DNA of 40,146 nt from positions 1 through 40,146 of the forward strand of contig CAIOTL010000111.1 of NCBI GenBank assembly GCA_903861155.1. Reading direction: 5' to 3'. The stretch is from an uncultured Bacteroidota bacterium (GTDB lineage Bacteria; Bacteroidota; Bacteroidia; Flavobacteriales; Flavobacteriaceae). The notes beneath the pieces are model-generated. The model worked only from the letters and a program-made list of their open reading frames with translations. It did no database searches and was not told the origin of the DNA. The position numbers were made by a program, and so were the translations under genes. Shown in pieces: positions 26,058 through 32,673 of this stretch (position 1 is the stretch's first letter; every line of letters begins with the position of its first letter).

Positions 26058-27340
26058 TTTGATTTATTTAAATCGAATTGTTCCTGTTTTTCGGCAATAC
26101 TTCTATAGGCATTTTCGACCATTACAATCCCGTCATCAACCAAAACACCAATAGCCAAAGCAATTCCCGTAAGCGACATGATATTGGAAGAAATTCCAAA
26201 AGCTTGCAAAAAGATAAACCCAACGGCAACAGATATTGGTATTTGTATCAAAATAACCAAGGCGCTTCGCCAATGAAAAAGAAAAAGTAGGACAATGATT
26301 GAAACCGCAATCATTTCTTCGATTAAAGTTCCTTTAACGGATTCGATTGCTTTTTCAATTAAATCACTTCTGTCGTAAGAGGTTTTAAAAGTCACTCCTT
26401 CGGGCAATCCTTTTTCGACTTCTTTCATCTTCAATTTAACGGCATTTATTACTTTATCAGCATTTTCACCGTAACGCATTACTACAATTCCACCTACAAC
26501 TTCGCCGTTTCCATCATGGTCAAAAATTCCCAAACGTAAATCTCCACCCATTTGCACGGTCCCAATATCACTCACTTTCACAGGAACCGAATTGAAATTT
26601 TTAATGGCAATATCTTCGACATTTTTGATGCTTTTGATATATCCCAATCCCCTCACGATATAAGACATATTGCTCATCTCGAATTTTCGACCGCCCACAT
26701 CATTATTACTCGTTTTCACGGCATTCATGACATCCATAATGCTGACGTTATAATATTGCATTTTCAATGGATCCAAAACCAATTGATATTGTTTTTCAAA
26801 ACCTCCAAACGAAGCCACTTCGGCAACACCGGGAACCGTTTGCAAAGCAAATTTTACGTACCAATCCTGAATCGCTCTTTGTTCCCCAAGATCCATTCCT
26901 TTGGCGTCTAAATGATACCAAAAAATATGACCAACACCCGTTCCATCGGGTCCAAGAGTAGGAACCACATTTTGGGGCAATAAACGTTGCGCATAATTTA
27001 GTCTTTCGAGTACACGGGTTCTTGCCCAATAAGGATCAACATTGTCTTCGAAAATGATGTACACAAAACTCATCCCAAACATAGAAGAAGCTCGAATATT
27101 CTTGATTTTCGGAATTCCTTGCAGGTTTGAAACCAAAGGATAAGTAACCTGATCTTCTATCACTTGCGGACTTCTCCCCATCCATTCTGTAAACACAATG
27201 ACTTGGTTTTCGGACAAATCTGGAATGGCATCAATGGGATTTTGTTGCACACTATAAATTCCCCATCCGAATAAACAGACGGAAACCAGCAAGACAATAG
27301 CTCGGTTTCGTAGTGAGAATGCTATTAATTTTTCTACCAT
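26054..27340 (-). CDS. cusA: CusA-type RND metal efflux pump, N-terminal part (split gene)
   Basis: The 428-residue frame holds the first membrane segment (about 14-32), the first half of the periplasmic domain, and segments 2-4 with the proton-relay region GIALAIGVLVDDGIVMVENAYR (motif of about 20 residues; two Asp in LVDDG). It stops shortly after segment 4, at IAEKQEQFDLNKSK, in the cytoplasmic loop before segment 5. Together the two parts give about 1070 residues, the length of a whole CusA. An extra A in the four-A run at the junction would join both frames. It is 47 bases after the small lipoprotein gene. Confidence 0.9.
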   Translation of the reverse strand: MVEKLIAFSLRNRAIVLLVSVCLFGWGIYSVQQNPIDAIPDLSENQVIVFTEWMGRSPQVIEDQVTYPLVSNLQGIPKIKNIRASSMFGMSFVYIIFEDNVDPYWARTRVLERLNYAQRLLPQNVVPTLGPDGTGVGHIFWYHLDAKGMDLGEQRAIQDWYVKFALQTVPGVAEVASFGGFEKQYQLVLDPLKMQYYNVSIMDVMNAVKTSNNDVGGRKFEMSNMSYIVRGLGYIKSIKNVEDIAIKNFNSVPVKVSDIGTVQMGGDLRLGIFDHDGNGEVVGGIVVMRYGENADKVINAVKLKMKEVEKGLPEGVTFKTSYDRSDLIEKAIESVKGTLIEEMIAVSIIVLLFLFHWRSALVILIQIPISVAVGFIFLQAFGISSNIMSLTGIALAIGVLVDDGIVMVENAYRSIAEKQEQFDLNKSK

Positions 27341-27386
27341 AATGTTCCGGTTTCGATTGATAAATCAAATAAAAACGAATGAATAA

Positions 27387-27620
27387 TTACTGTTTTTTTA
27401 TTTCAACGGTTAATTTCATACCGCATTTTGGACATTTATCGTTTAATTTACCATGAACTTCGGAGTGCATTAGGCAAGAATATATTTTTGAATCGCTGTC
27501 TTTCACTTTTGAATCGTTTTTTACTATTGAAGTTGAAACTGGATTTGCCTGTTTATTTTTTTGGTTGCAAGAAACCAATACAAATACCATTATAATTGCT
27601 AAAATGAGTGTGTTTTTCAT
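27387..27620 (-). CDS. Small heavy-metal-binding lipoprotein
   Basis: The 77-residue product has a lipoprotein signal (hydrophobic core, then VLVSC, Cys18) and a single C-terminal metal-binding module with CLMHSE (a variant of the usual CPMHPE) and CPKCGMKL. It resembles the 101-residue lipoprotein at 19658-19963 but lacks the Met-rich repeats. It likely sits on the envelope and binds copper or silver for the neighbouring pump. The cusA N-terminal frame follows 47 bases downstream. Confidence 0.78.
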   Translation of the reverse strand: MKNTLILAIIMVFVLVSCNQKNKQANPVSTSIVKNDSKVKDSDSKIYSCLMHSEVHGKLNDKCPKCGMKLTVEIKKQ

Positions 27621-27692
27621 GATTAGAATTTTAAAAGTTATTGAAAAAATTCAACCTATAGTTTAAAAAAATATAGTCTGAATTCACATTAA

Positions 27693-28025
27693 TTAATGTT
27701 TGTGATTATGTTCTGATTTTTCTTCTTTTAAAGTCATTTCCATACCACATTTAGGACATTTGCCGGGTGTTTTCGAACTTACGCCTTTGCACATGGTACA
27801 AACATATACTTTCTCTTTATTCATTTTTGCTTGACTTCCTTTAACTAATTCCATTCCGCATTTAGGACATTTCCCTTCCATGTCGCTCACTACTTCTGGG
27901 TGCATGGAGCAAGTGTAAATTGTTTTTTTAATTTCTTCTTTTTTAGAAGTTTCCGTTTTAGCTTGTGCAAAACCTACAGTATGGGCTGCTAAGAATACGC
28001 TTAGTACGATGATTAATTTTTTCAT
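27693..28025 (-). CDS. Periplasmic protein with two heavy-metal-binding modules
   Basis: From the ATG at 28025 the product has 110 residues: a signal peptide (MKKLIIVLSVFLAAHTVGFAQ), a Lys/Glu-rich linker, then two metal-binding modules, CSMHPE...CPKCGMEL and CTMCKG...CPKCGMEM. The second lacks the His-Pro pair (CTMCKG), so it may be structural or bind differently. The open frame continues 15 codons upstream to 28070, but that extension (MCFSLFNLLFYKIKK) would put charged residues before the signal peptide, so I chose the later start. The tail SEHNHKH adds histidines that could also bind metal. Confidence 0.82.
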   Translation of the reverse strand: MKKLIIVLSVFLAAHTVGFAQAKTETSKKEEIKKTIYTCSMHPEVVSDMEGKCPKCGMELVKGSQAKMNKEKVYVCTMCKGVSSKTPGKCPKCGMEMTLKEEKSEHNHKH

Positions 28026-28130
28026 TTTTTTTATTTTATAAAACAGTAAATTGAATAAGCTAAAGCACAATCAAATTATAGCAAAAACTAGGATTTGACA
28101 ATTGAAATAGCCGAGAAATAATTAGATTGT

Positions 28131-28174
28131 AAAGCTAAAATAGCTTTGAATTTGACACACTTTTGGCTGTCAAA
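28131..28174. repeat. Two inverted repeats between copper-block genes
   Basis: AAAGCTA/TAGCTTT (28131-28147, 3-base loop) and TTTGACA/TGTCAAA (28151-28174, 10-base loop) are perfect 7-bp inverted repeats in the gap between the Cys-rich gene and the two-module protein. Neither is followed by a T run on the minus strand. They may be operators or mRNA-stabilising hairpins. Confidence 0.45.
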
Positions 28175-28181
28175 ATAAAAT

Positions 28182-28559
28182 TTAGCTTATTTTTGGAATA
28201 AGCCAAATGGAAGAGTAACCCGAAGAAATTGAGATTTCTTTCTCAATAAATTTATCTTTTTTGTCTAAAAAATGGAAACATAAAATTTCTACTTCATTTT
28301 CTAATGGAAGAATTACATTAATATGAAAAACAGAACAATTACAAGAAGAGTGCTTTGTTTTTCCCCCACAGCCTTCATCGTGTTTTCCTTTTAAATGATT
28401 GGCTTTATTGCAACAATCCATTTTTTCATTAGACGAAGACATTTCTTTGCTACAACACGATTTCCCAGATTTCATTTCACATGCCAATGCTAAACTTGGT
28501 ATCAAAAAGAAACCAAACGTTATAATTAGCAATACTATGTATAAATTATTTTTCATCAT
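28182..28559 (-). CDS. Small secreted Cys-rich protein, function unknown
   Basis: From the tandem ATGs at 28559/28556 the product has about 124-125 residues. It has a signal peptide (hydrophobic core IVLLIITFGFFLIPSLA, cut before CEM), then a Cys/His-rich segment (CEMKSGKSCC, DCC, HDEGC, HSSCNC) and a C-terminal part of mixed character ending in WLIPKIS. Nine cysteines in the mature protein and the position at the head of the copper block suggest a metal-binding role in the envelope, but I do not recognise a named family. The longer open frame (from 28577) adds six residues before the tandem ATGs and is less likely. The stop codon sits in a short hairpin (28185-28203), a weak terminator candidate. 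Confidence 0.6.
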   Translation of the reverse strand: MMKNNLYIVLLIITFGFFLIPSLALACEMKSGKSCCSKEMSSSNEKMDCCNKANHLKGKHDEGCGGKTKHSSCNCSVFHINVILPLENEVEILCFHFLDKKDKFIEKEISISSGYSSIWLIPKIS

Positions 28560-28574
28560 TATTGAAAAGATACA

Positions 28575-28601
28575 CAAAGTTATGAAATTATTTCATTCAA
28601 A
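28575..28601 (-). promoter_or_regulatory. Promoter of the copper block with a palindrome in its spacer
   Basis: The minus strand has TTTG (28598-28601), a short 15-base spacer, and TAACTTTG (28575-28582), an exact -7 box. The spacer holds a perfect palindrome, ATGAAAT-T-ATTTCAT (28582-28596 on the plus strand). A regulator binding there would lie right between the two promoter boxes. The short spacer and the palindrome together suggest a controlled promoter; that it responds to copper is inference from position. Confidence 0.5.
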
Positions 28602-28632
28602 ATATGACATTAATCATTAGATTTAAACATAT

Positions 28633-28660
28633 AAAAAAACCATTTACATGCGTAAATGGT
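28633..28660 (-). terminator. Intrinsic terminator of the phosphate transporter operon
   Basis: ACCATTTAC/GTAAATGGT (28639-28647 with 28652-28660) forms a 9-bp stem with a 4-base loop, followed on the minus strand by seven T's. It lies 23 bases after the PiT stop. Confidence 0.85.
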
Positions 28661-28683
28661 CTTTTATAGATCATAATGAATTC

Positions 28684-29994
28684 TTATTTCAAGAAAAAAT
28701 TGAGTAAGTAATAGACTAAACAAGCTAATATAGCCGTAATTGGAATGGTTAAAACCCAAGCCCAAATTAAACTCACCGTAACACCCCAGCGTACTGCAGA
28801 TATACGTTTTGTCAAGCCAACACCAATAATAGAACCAGTGATAGTATGGGTAGTACTCACGGGTATTTTTAAATGTTCCGTAAAATATAAAGTTAATGCT
28901 CCTGCGGTTTCGGCTGCAACTCCTTCAAATGGAGTCACTTTTGTTATCTTAGTTCCCATTGTTTTAACAATTCTCCAACCACCACTTAAAGTTCCTGCTG
29001 CAATGACCGTATAACAAGCTAATGGTATCCATTGCGGAATAGTACCTGCAATTTCATCTCCATTTGGTGCTTTTGAAGGTAAAACAACATGCAACCATGT
29101 TGGCAAACTTTCCATGCTAACCCCGCTAGTATGAATATAAACTACAACTGCTGCAGCTATAATCCCCATCACTTTTTGAGAATCATTCCCCCCATGTCCT
29201 AAACTAAATGAAGCTGAGGATATTAACTGCATTTTACGAAGCCAAGCATTCGATTGTACCTGACTTAAACTGCTAAAAATCAAACAGAAAAAGCTTATTG
29301 ATAAAAGAATAAAAGCCACTAAAAACCATTTTATATTATGTGGTTCACAAATAATACTCCAAAAAACAGAATTAAAACGAGGTTTTTTTATATCGTATGT
29401 TAACATTCTCGAAACAAACCATATTGTCAAAACCATTATAGCAATTGTAAATAATTTAGGAACAATGCTTTTTTTGGAAGAATGCAAAAGCCAAATCGAT
29501 ATCAGATACGATACAATTAATCCAATTAATGGTGCCAAAACTATAAAAGCAATAATTATTAAAACACCCGAAGGTATTCCACCATCTTTCCCCGGTGTAT
29601 ACCAGTTTACAATATCAAGACCTAAATGATTTAAACTAGCATGAGCAAGGGCTGCACCAGCAAAACCACCTATTAAGGTATGAGATGAACTGGATGGAAT
29701 TCCTTGCCACCAAGTAATTAAATTCCAAATAATGGATGCAATAACACCCGCAAGAATTACAGTCAAATTGATATGGCTCGAATCTGCCGTTTTTGCAACA
29801 CTATCGGCTACTCCAAAACCAAAAACCCAATAGGCCAAAAAATTAAAAAAAGCAGCCCAAAGAACCGCTTGAAATGGCGAAAGTACTTTTGTAGCAACAA
29901 CGGTAGCAATAGCATTAGCAGCATCATGAAACCCATTGATATAATCAAAAATTAAAGACAAAACAATAATGAAAATAAGTAGAGTAAATTCCAT
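28684..29994 (-). CDS. Inorganic phosphate transporter, PiT family
   Basis: The 436-residue inner-membrane protein has about ten hydrophobic segments and the two PiT signature repeats: GFHDAANAIATVV near the N-terminus (Asn, Asp, Ala pattern) and GHGGNDSQKVMG in the second half, plus the later PVSTTHTITGSI. PiT proteins take up phosphate together with a cation at low affinity. The DUF47 gene stands 96 bases upstream on the same strand, the usual partner pair (DUF47-pit). The terminator at 28633-28660 ends the unit. Confidence 0.94.
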   Translation of the reverse strand: MEFTLLIFIIVLSLIFDYINGFHDAANAIATVVATKVLSPFQAVLWAAFFNFLAYWVFGFGVADSVAKTADSSHINLTVILAGVIASIIWNLITWWQGIPSSSSHTLIGGFAGAALAHASLNHLGLDIVNWYTPGKDGGIPSGVLIIIAFIVLAPLIGLIVSYLISIWLLHSSKKSIVPKLFTIAIMVLTIWFVSRMLTYDIKKPRFNSVFWSIICEPHNIKWFLVAFILLSISFFCLIFSSLSQVQSNAWLRKMQLISSASFSLGHGGNDSQKVMGIIAAAVVVYIHTSGVSMESLPTWLHVVLPSKAPNGDEIAGTIPQWIPLACYTVIAAGTLSGGWRIVKTMGTKITKVTPFEGVAAETAGALTLYFTEHLKIPVSTTHTITGSIIGVGLTKRISAVRWGVTVSLIWAWVLTIPITAILACLVYYLLNFFLK

Positions 29995-30090
29995 ATTTTT
30001 AATTGATAAATTAAAAGATTAAAAAAAAATAAAATTGGTCGAGTTTAATTCAAATCTTTCAATTTTTAAAGTATTTAATCTTTAAATTAT

Positions 30091-30735
30091 TTACGAATGT
30101 TTTACAGAAATTGATTCTAAAACACTTGCCACTTTTTTACATTTATCCGCAGCCGATTCTAAAACCGATAATACTTCTTTATAAATGATTATATTCTTGG
30201 CATCTGTTTCGTTTTCAAAAAGATCCGCAACCGCTTTGTCATAAACACTATCCGATTTACTTTCTAATTTGCTAATTCGAGAGCAAGCATCGGTAATATT
30301 TTTCATTCTTTTCAAATCTTTCAATTCCTTAACGGCAACTTCAATATTTTGACAAGCTTCAAGGTTTATTTCCGTCAGTTTTCGTATTGATTTTGTAATC
30401 TTACCTACTTGATATAAACGCATTCTACTAGAAGCTCCGTGAAGATTATCGGCTACATTATCAATAGAAGTTATCAACGAGTGAATATCTTCTCTATCAA
30501 ATGGTGTAATAAAATTTCTGCTCAATTCAAGGTTTGTAAGACGTGTAATGTCTTCACCTTTTTGTTCTAATTCATCTATTTTGGAAAAAAGAACATCTCT
30601 TTCCTTAGAGGGAAGATTAACCGCTTCGTGCAAAATGGAAGCTAATTGAACTAAATTACTGGAGGCTTCCTCAAAAAGCGGGAAGAATTTTTTGTCTTTT
30701 GGAACCAAAAATTGGAAAATACTATTTATTGACAT
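30091..30735 (-). CDS. DUF47 family protein (PhoU-like), partner of the PiT transporter
   Basis: The 214-residue product is wholly helical, in the PhoU-like DUF47 pattern: KKFFPLFEEASSNLVQLASIL near the start, EQKGEDITRLTNLEL in the middle (the Glu/Asp metal-ligand region), then the mirrored second repeat (RISKLESKSDSVYDKAVADLF). In many bacteria DUF47 genes precede pit genes and the proteins are thought to control the transporter. No signal or membrane segment; cytoplasmic. Confidence 0.88.
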   Translation of the reverse strand: MSINSIFQFLVPKDKKFFPLFEEASSNLVQLASILHEAVNLPSKERDVLFSKIDELEQKGEDITRLTNLELSRNFITPFDREDIHSLITSIDNVADNLHGASSRMRLYQVGKITKSIRKLTEINLEACQNIEVAVKELKDLKRMKNITDACSRISKLESKSDSVYDKAVADLFENETDAKNIIIYKEVLSVLESAADKCKKVASVLESISVKHS

Positions 30736-30754
30736 TTTATTAATTTTAAGTTAA

Positions 30755-30762
30755 CAAAAATA
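30755..30762 (-). promoter_or_regulatory. -7 box of the DUF47-pit operon
   Basis: The minus strand carries TATTTTTG, an exact match to TAnnTTTG, 20 bases before the DUF47 ATG. No good TTTG is present at the right distance upstream, where the end of hutH lies, so only the -7 element is called. Confidence 0.4.
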
Positions 30763-30779
30763 CTTATTTTTTACATATA

Positions 30780-32294
30780 TTAAGTTGTTGTTAATAAATC
30801 TTCTTCGATTTGAAAACTGTTTAAAAAAGCTACCGTTTTCTCAATATCATAATGTAAAATTCGATCTTCCTTAACCAAAGGAACTTCCTCGCGATACGAT
30901 TTTAAAAACATTTCGATAAAATCACTCGATTCTAATGGTCTTCGGTATTCAATAGCTTGAGAAGCATTCATTAATTCGATGGCCAAAATTCGCTCTAAAT
31001 TCTCCATTACTTTCAACGCTTTTGTTGCTGCATTGCCCCCCATACTCACATGATCCTCTTGACCATTGCTCGAAACTATACTGTCAACACTCGCTGGTGT
31101 AGCCAATTGTTTGTTTTGACTGGCAATACTTGCAGCGGTATATTGCGGAATCATCAAACCGGAATTTAGTCCTGGATTATCAACCAAAAAGGCAGGGAGA
31201 TTTCTTAAACCCGAAATCAATTGGTACGTTCTTCGTTCTGAAATACTCCCTAATTCGGCCAAGGCAATTGCCATAAAATCTAAAGCTAAAGCCAAAGGTT
31301 GCCCGTGAAAATTACCACCAGAAATGATTTGATCACTTTCTATAAAAATATTAGGATTATCTGTAACCGAATTAATCTCGGTTTTGAATACTTTTCGAAC
31401 ATAATCAATCGCATCTTTTGAAGCACCGTGAACTTGTGGAATACATCTAAAAGAATACGGATCCTGGACATGTATTTTTTCTTGACTAATAATTTCGCTT
31501 CCTTCTAGAAACCCTTTCACACGGTTTGCCGTTACAATTTGTCCTTTGTGTGGTCGAATAAAATGAATCAATTCATGAAAAGGCTCTATTCTTCCGTCGA
31601 ATGCTTCTAAGGAAATTGTTCCTATTAAATCCGCTAAATAAGAGAATTTATTGGCTTTCATCAAAATATGGGCTCCATATGCACTCATAAACTGCGTACC
31701 ATTAAGCAAAGCCAAACCTTCTTTGGATTTCAATACAATTGGCTGCCAATTGTATTTTCTCAACACTTCACTTGAATGCACTTTTTTACCTTCAAAATTT
31801 ACTTCGCCTTCACCCAATAAAGGAAGTGACAAATGTGCTAAAGGGGCTAAATCACCCGAAGCACCTAACGAACCTTGCGTATAAACTATTGGTAAAACAT
31901 CATTGTTATAAAAATTAACCAATCGCTCTACAGTTTGCAATTGAATTCCGGAATGACCATAACTCAAAGATTGAATTTTAAGCAATAACATCAATTTAAC
32001 AACCTCTTTTGGCACCTCGTCTCCTGTTCCGCAAGAATGCGATTTTACTAAATTTTCTTGTAGTTTCGAAAGGTTTTCATTCGATATTTTTACATTACAA
32101 AGCGATCCAAAACCGGTATTGATTCCGTAAATAGGTTTCGAATGCGAAGCCATTTTTTTATCTAAATAATCCCTACATTTTTGAATATTCACCTTTGCTT
32201 CATCGGACAATGCCAAAGGTTTATATTGCGAAATAATTTCTTGTAAGGCTTGCAAAGAAAGTACTTCGGTACTTATATAATGTGTATTATCCAT
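30780..32294 (-). CDS. hutH: Histidine ammonia-lyase
   Basis: The 504-residue product turns L-histidine into urocanate and ammonia, the first step of histidine breakdown. The Ala145-Ser146-Gly147 triplet that self-cyclises into the MIO cofactor is in GSLGASGDLAPLAHL; YGINTGFG (about 57-64), the active-site tyrosine loop, and QDPYSFRCIPQVHGA are also conserved. The length matches the family. The other hut genes (hutU, hutI, hutG) are not in the window. The initiation codon ATG at 32294 gives MDNTHYI. The relatively weak family difference from phenylalanine/tyrosine ammonia-lyases leaves a small doubt about the substrate. Confidence 0.9.
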   Translation of the reverse strand: MDNTHYISTEVLSLQALQEIISQYKPLALSDEAKVNIQKCRDYLDKKMASHSKPIYGINTGFGSLCNVKISNENLSKLQENLVKSHSCGTGDEVPKEVVKLMLLLKIQSLSYGHSGIQLQTVERLVNFYNNDVLPIVYTQGSLGASGDLAPLAHLSLPLLGEGEVNFEGKKVHSSEVLRKYNWQPIVLKSKEGLALLNGTQFMSAYGAHILMKANKFSYLADLIGTISLEAFDGRIEPFHELIHFIRPHKGQIVTANRVKGFLEGSEIISQEKIHVQDPYSFRCIPQVHGASKDAIDYVRKVFKTEINSVTDNPNIFIESDQIISGGNFHGQPLALALDFMAIALAELGSISERRTYQLISGLRNLPAFLVDNPGLNSGLMIPQYTAASIASQNKQLATPASVDSIVSSNGQEDHVSMGGNAATKALKVMENLERILAIELMNASQAIEYRRPLESSDFIEMFLKSYREEVPLVKEDRILHYDIEKTVAFLNSFQIEEDLLTTT

Positions 32295-32424
32295 TTATTT
32301 TGGGTTTTGAAAGACCAAAATTCAATAAACCAATATTAAAAAACAACATTTTTGAGGTAAAATGTTTAATATTCTTTTTTTAGCTTCCTGTTTTTAAAAA
32401 TATTCACAAAAACAGAAAAAAGGT

Positions 32425-32454
32425 TTTGTTATTTTATAAAAAAATGTACTTTTG
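32425..32454 (+). promoter_or_regulatory. Promoter of the threonine operon
   Basis: TTTG (32425-32428), 18 bases, then TACTTTTG (32447-32454), an exact match to the Bacteroidota consensus. Transcription would begin about 5-8 bases further on, only a few bases before the leader peptide ATG at 32464. Confidence 0.7.
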
Positions 32455-32463
32455 AAAAATCAA

Positions 32464-32568
32464 ATGAAAAACAACAGTACTACATATCATTCCTCGATAG
32501 CAACTCCAATTTGGGTTGAATTTTCTGTTGCATTTACCTCTACTACAACAACTACAACTACCCTTTAG
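32464..32568 (+). CDS. thrL: Threonine operon leader peptide
   Basis: A 34-codon frame starts with ATG right behind the promoter and encodes MKNNSTTYHSSIATPIW, then VEFSVAFTS and a run of seven Thr (ACT/ACA/ACC) before Leu and the stop TAG. In all 11 of the 34 codons are Thr, an extreme excess, and the frame stands 105 bases before thrA, the first gene of a complete threonine operon. This is the layout of an attenuation leader: a ribosome slowed by lack of charged tRNA-Thr would change the folding of the RNA downstream. In enteric bacteria thrL works this way, but there it reads both Thr and Ile codons; here Ile codons are only two. No sequence similarity to enteric ThrL beyond Thr runs; the call rests on position and codon content. 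Confidence 0.82.
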   Translation: MKNNSTTYHSSIATPIWVEFSVAFTSTTTTTTTL

Positions 32569-32640
32569 GGGTATACATTTTAACATATAATCCAATTTTC
32601 GCACTTCTTTTCCAAGATGAAGAGAGTTCATAGGTGTATA
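32559..32640 (+). promoter_or_regulatory. Candidate attenuator folding region behind the thr leader
   Basis: TACCC (32559-32563) and GGGTA (32569-32573) pair as a hairpin whose loop holds the first two bases of the leader stop and whose 5' arm holds the last Thr codon. An alternative pairing, TATACA (32572-32577) with TGTATA (32635-32640), shares bases with its right arm and so excludes it. Neither is followed by a T run as good as the other terminators here, so a classical terminator is not proven. Confidence 0.4.
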
Positions 32641-32673
32641 AAAACCATTGCCTTTTAAAATAAAACAAACAAA

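Noticed and set aside
28026..28070. Longer N-terminus of the two-module metal protein
   Set aside because: The extra 15 codons would place basic residues and another hydrophobic stretch ahead of a perfect signal peptide; the ATG at 28025 fits better.
28151..28174. TTTGACA/TGTCAAA as a terminator of the Cys-rich gene
   Set aside because: No T run follows on the minus strand, unlike the other terminators here, so it is listed as an inverted repeat only.
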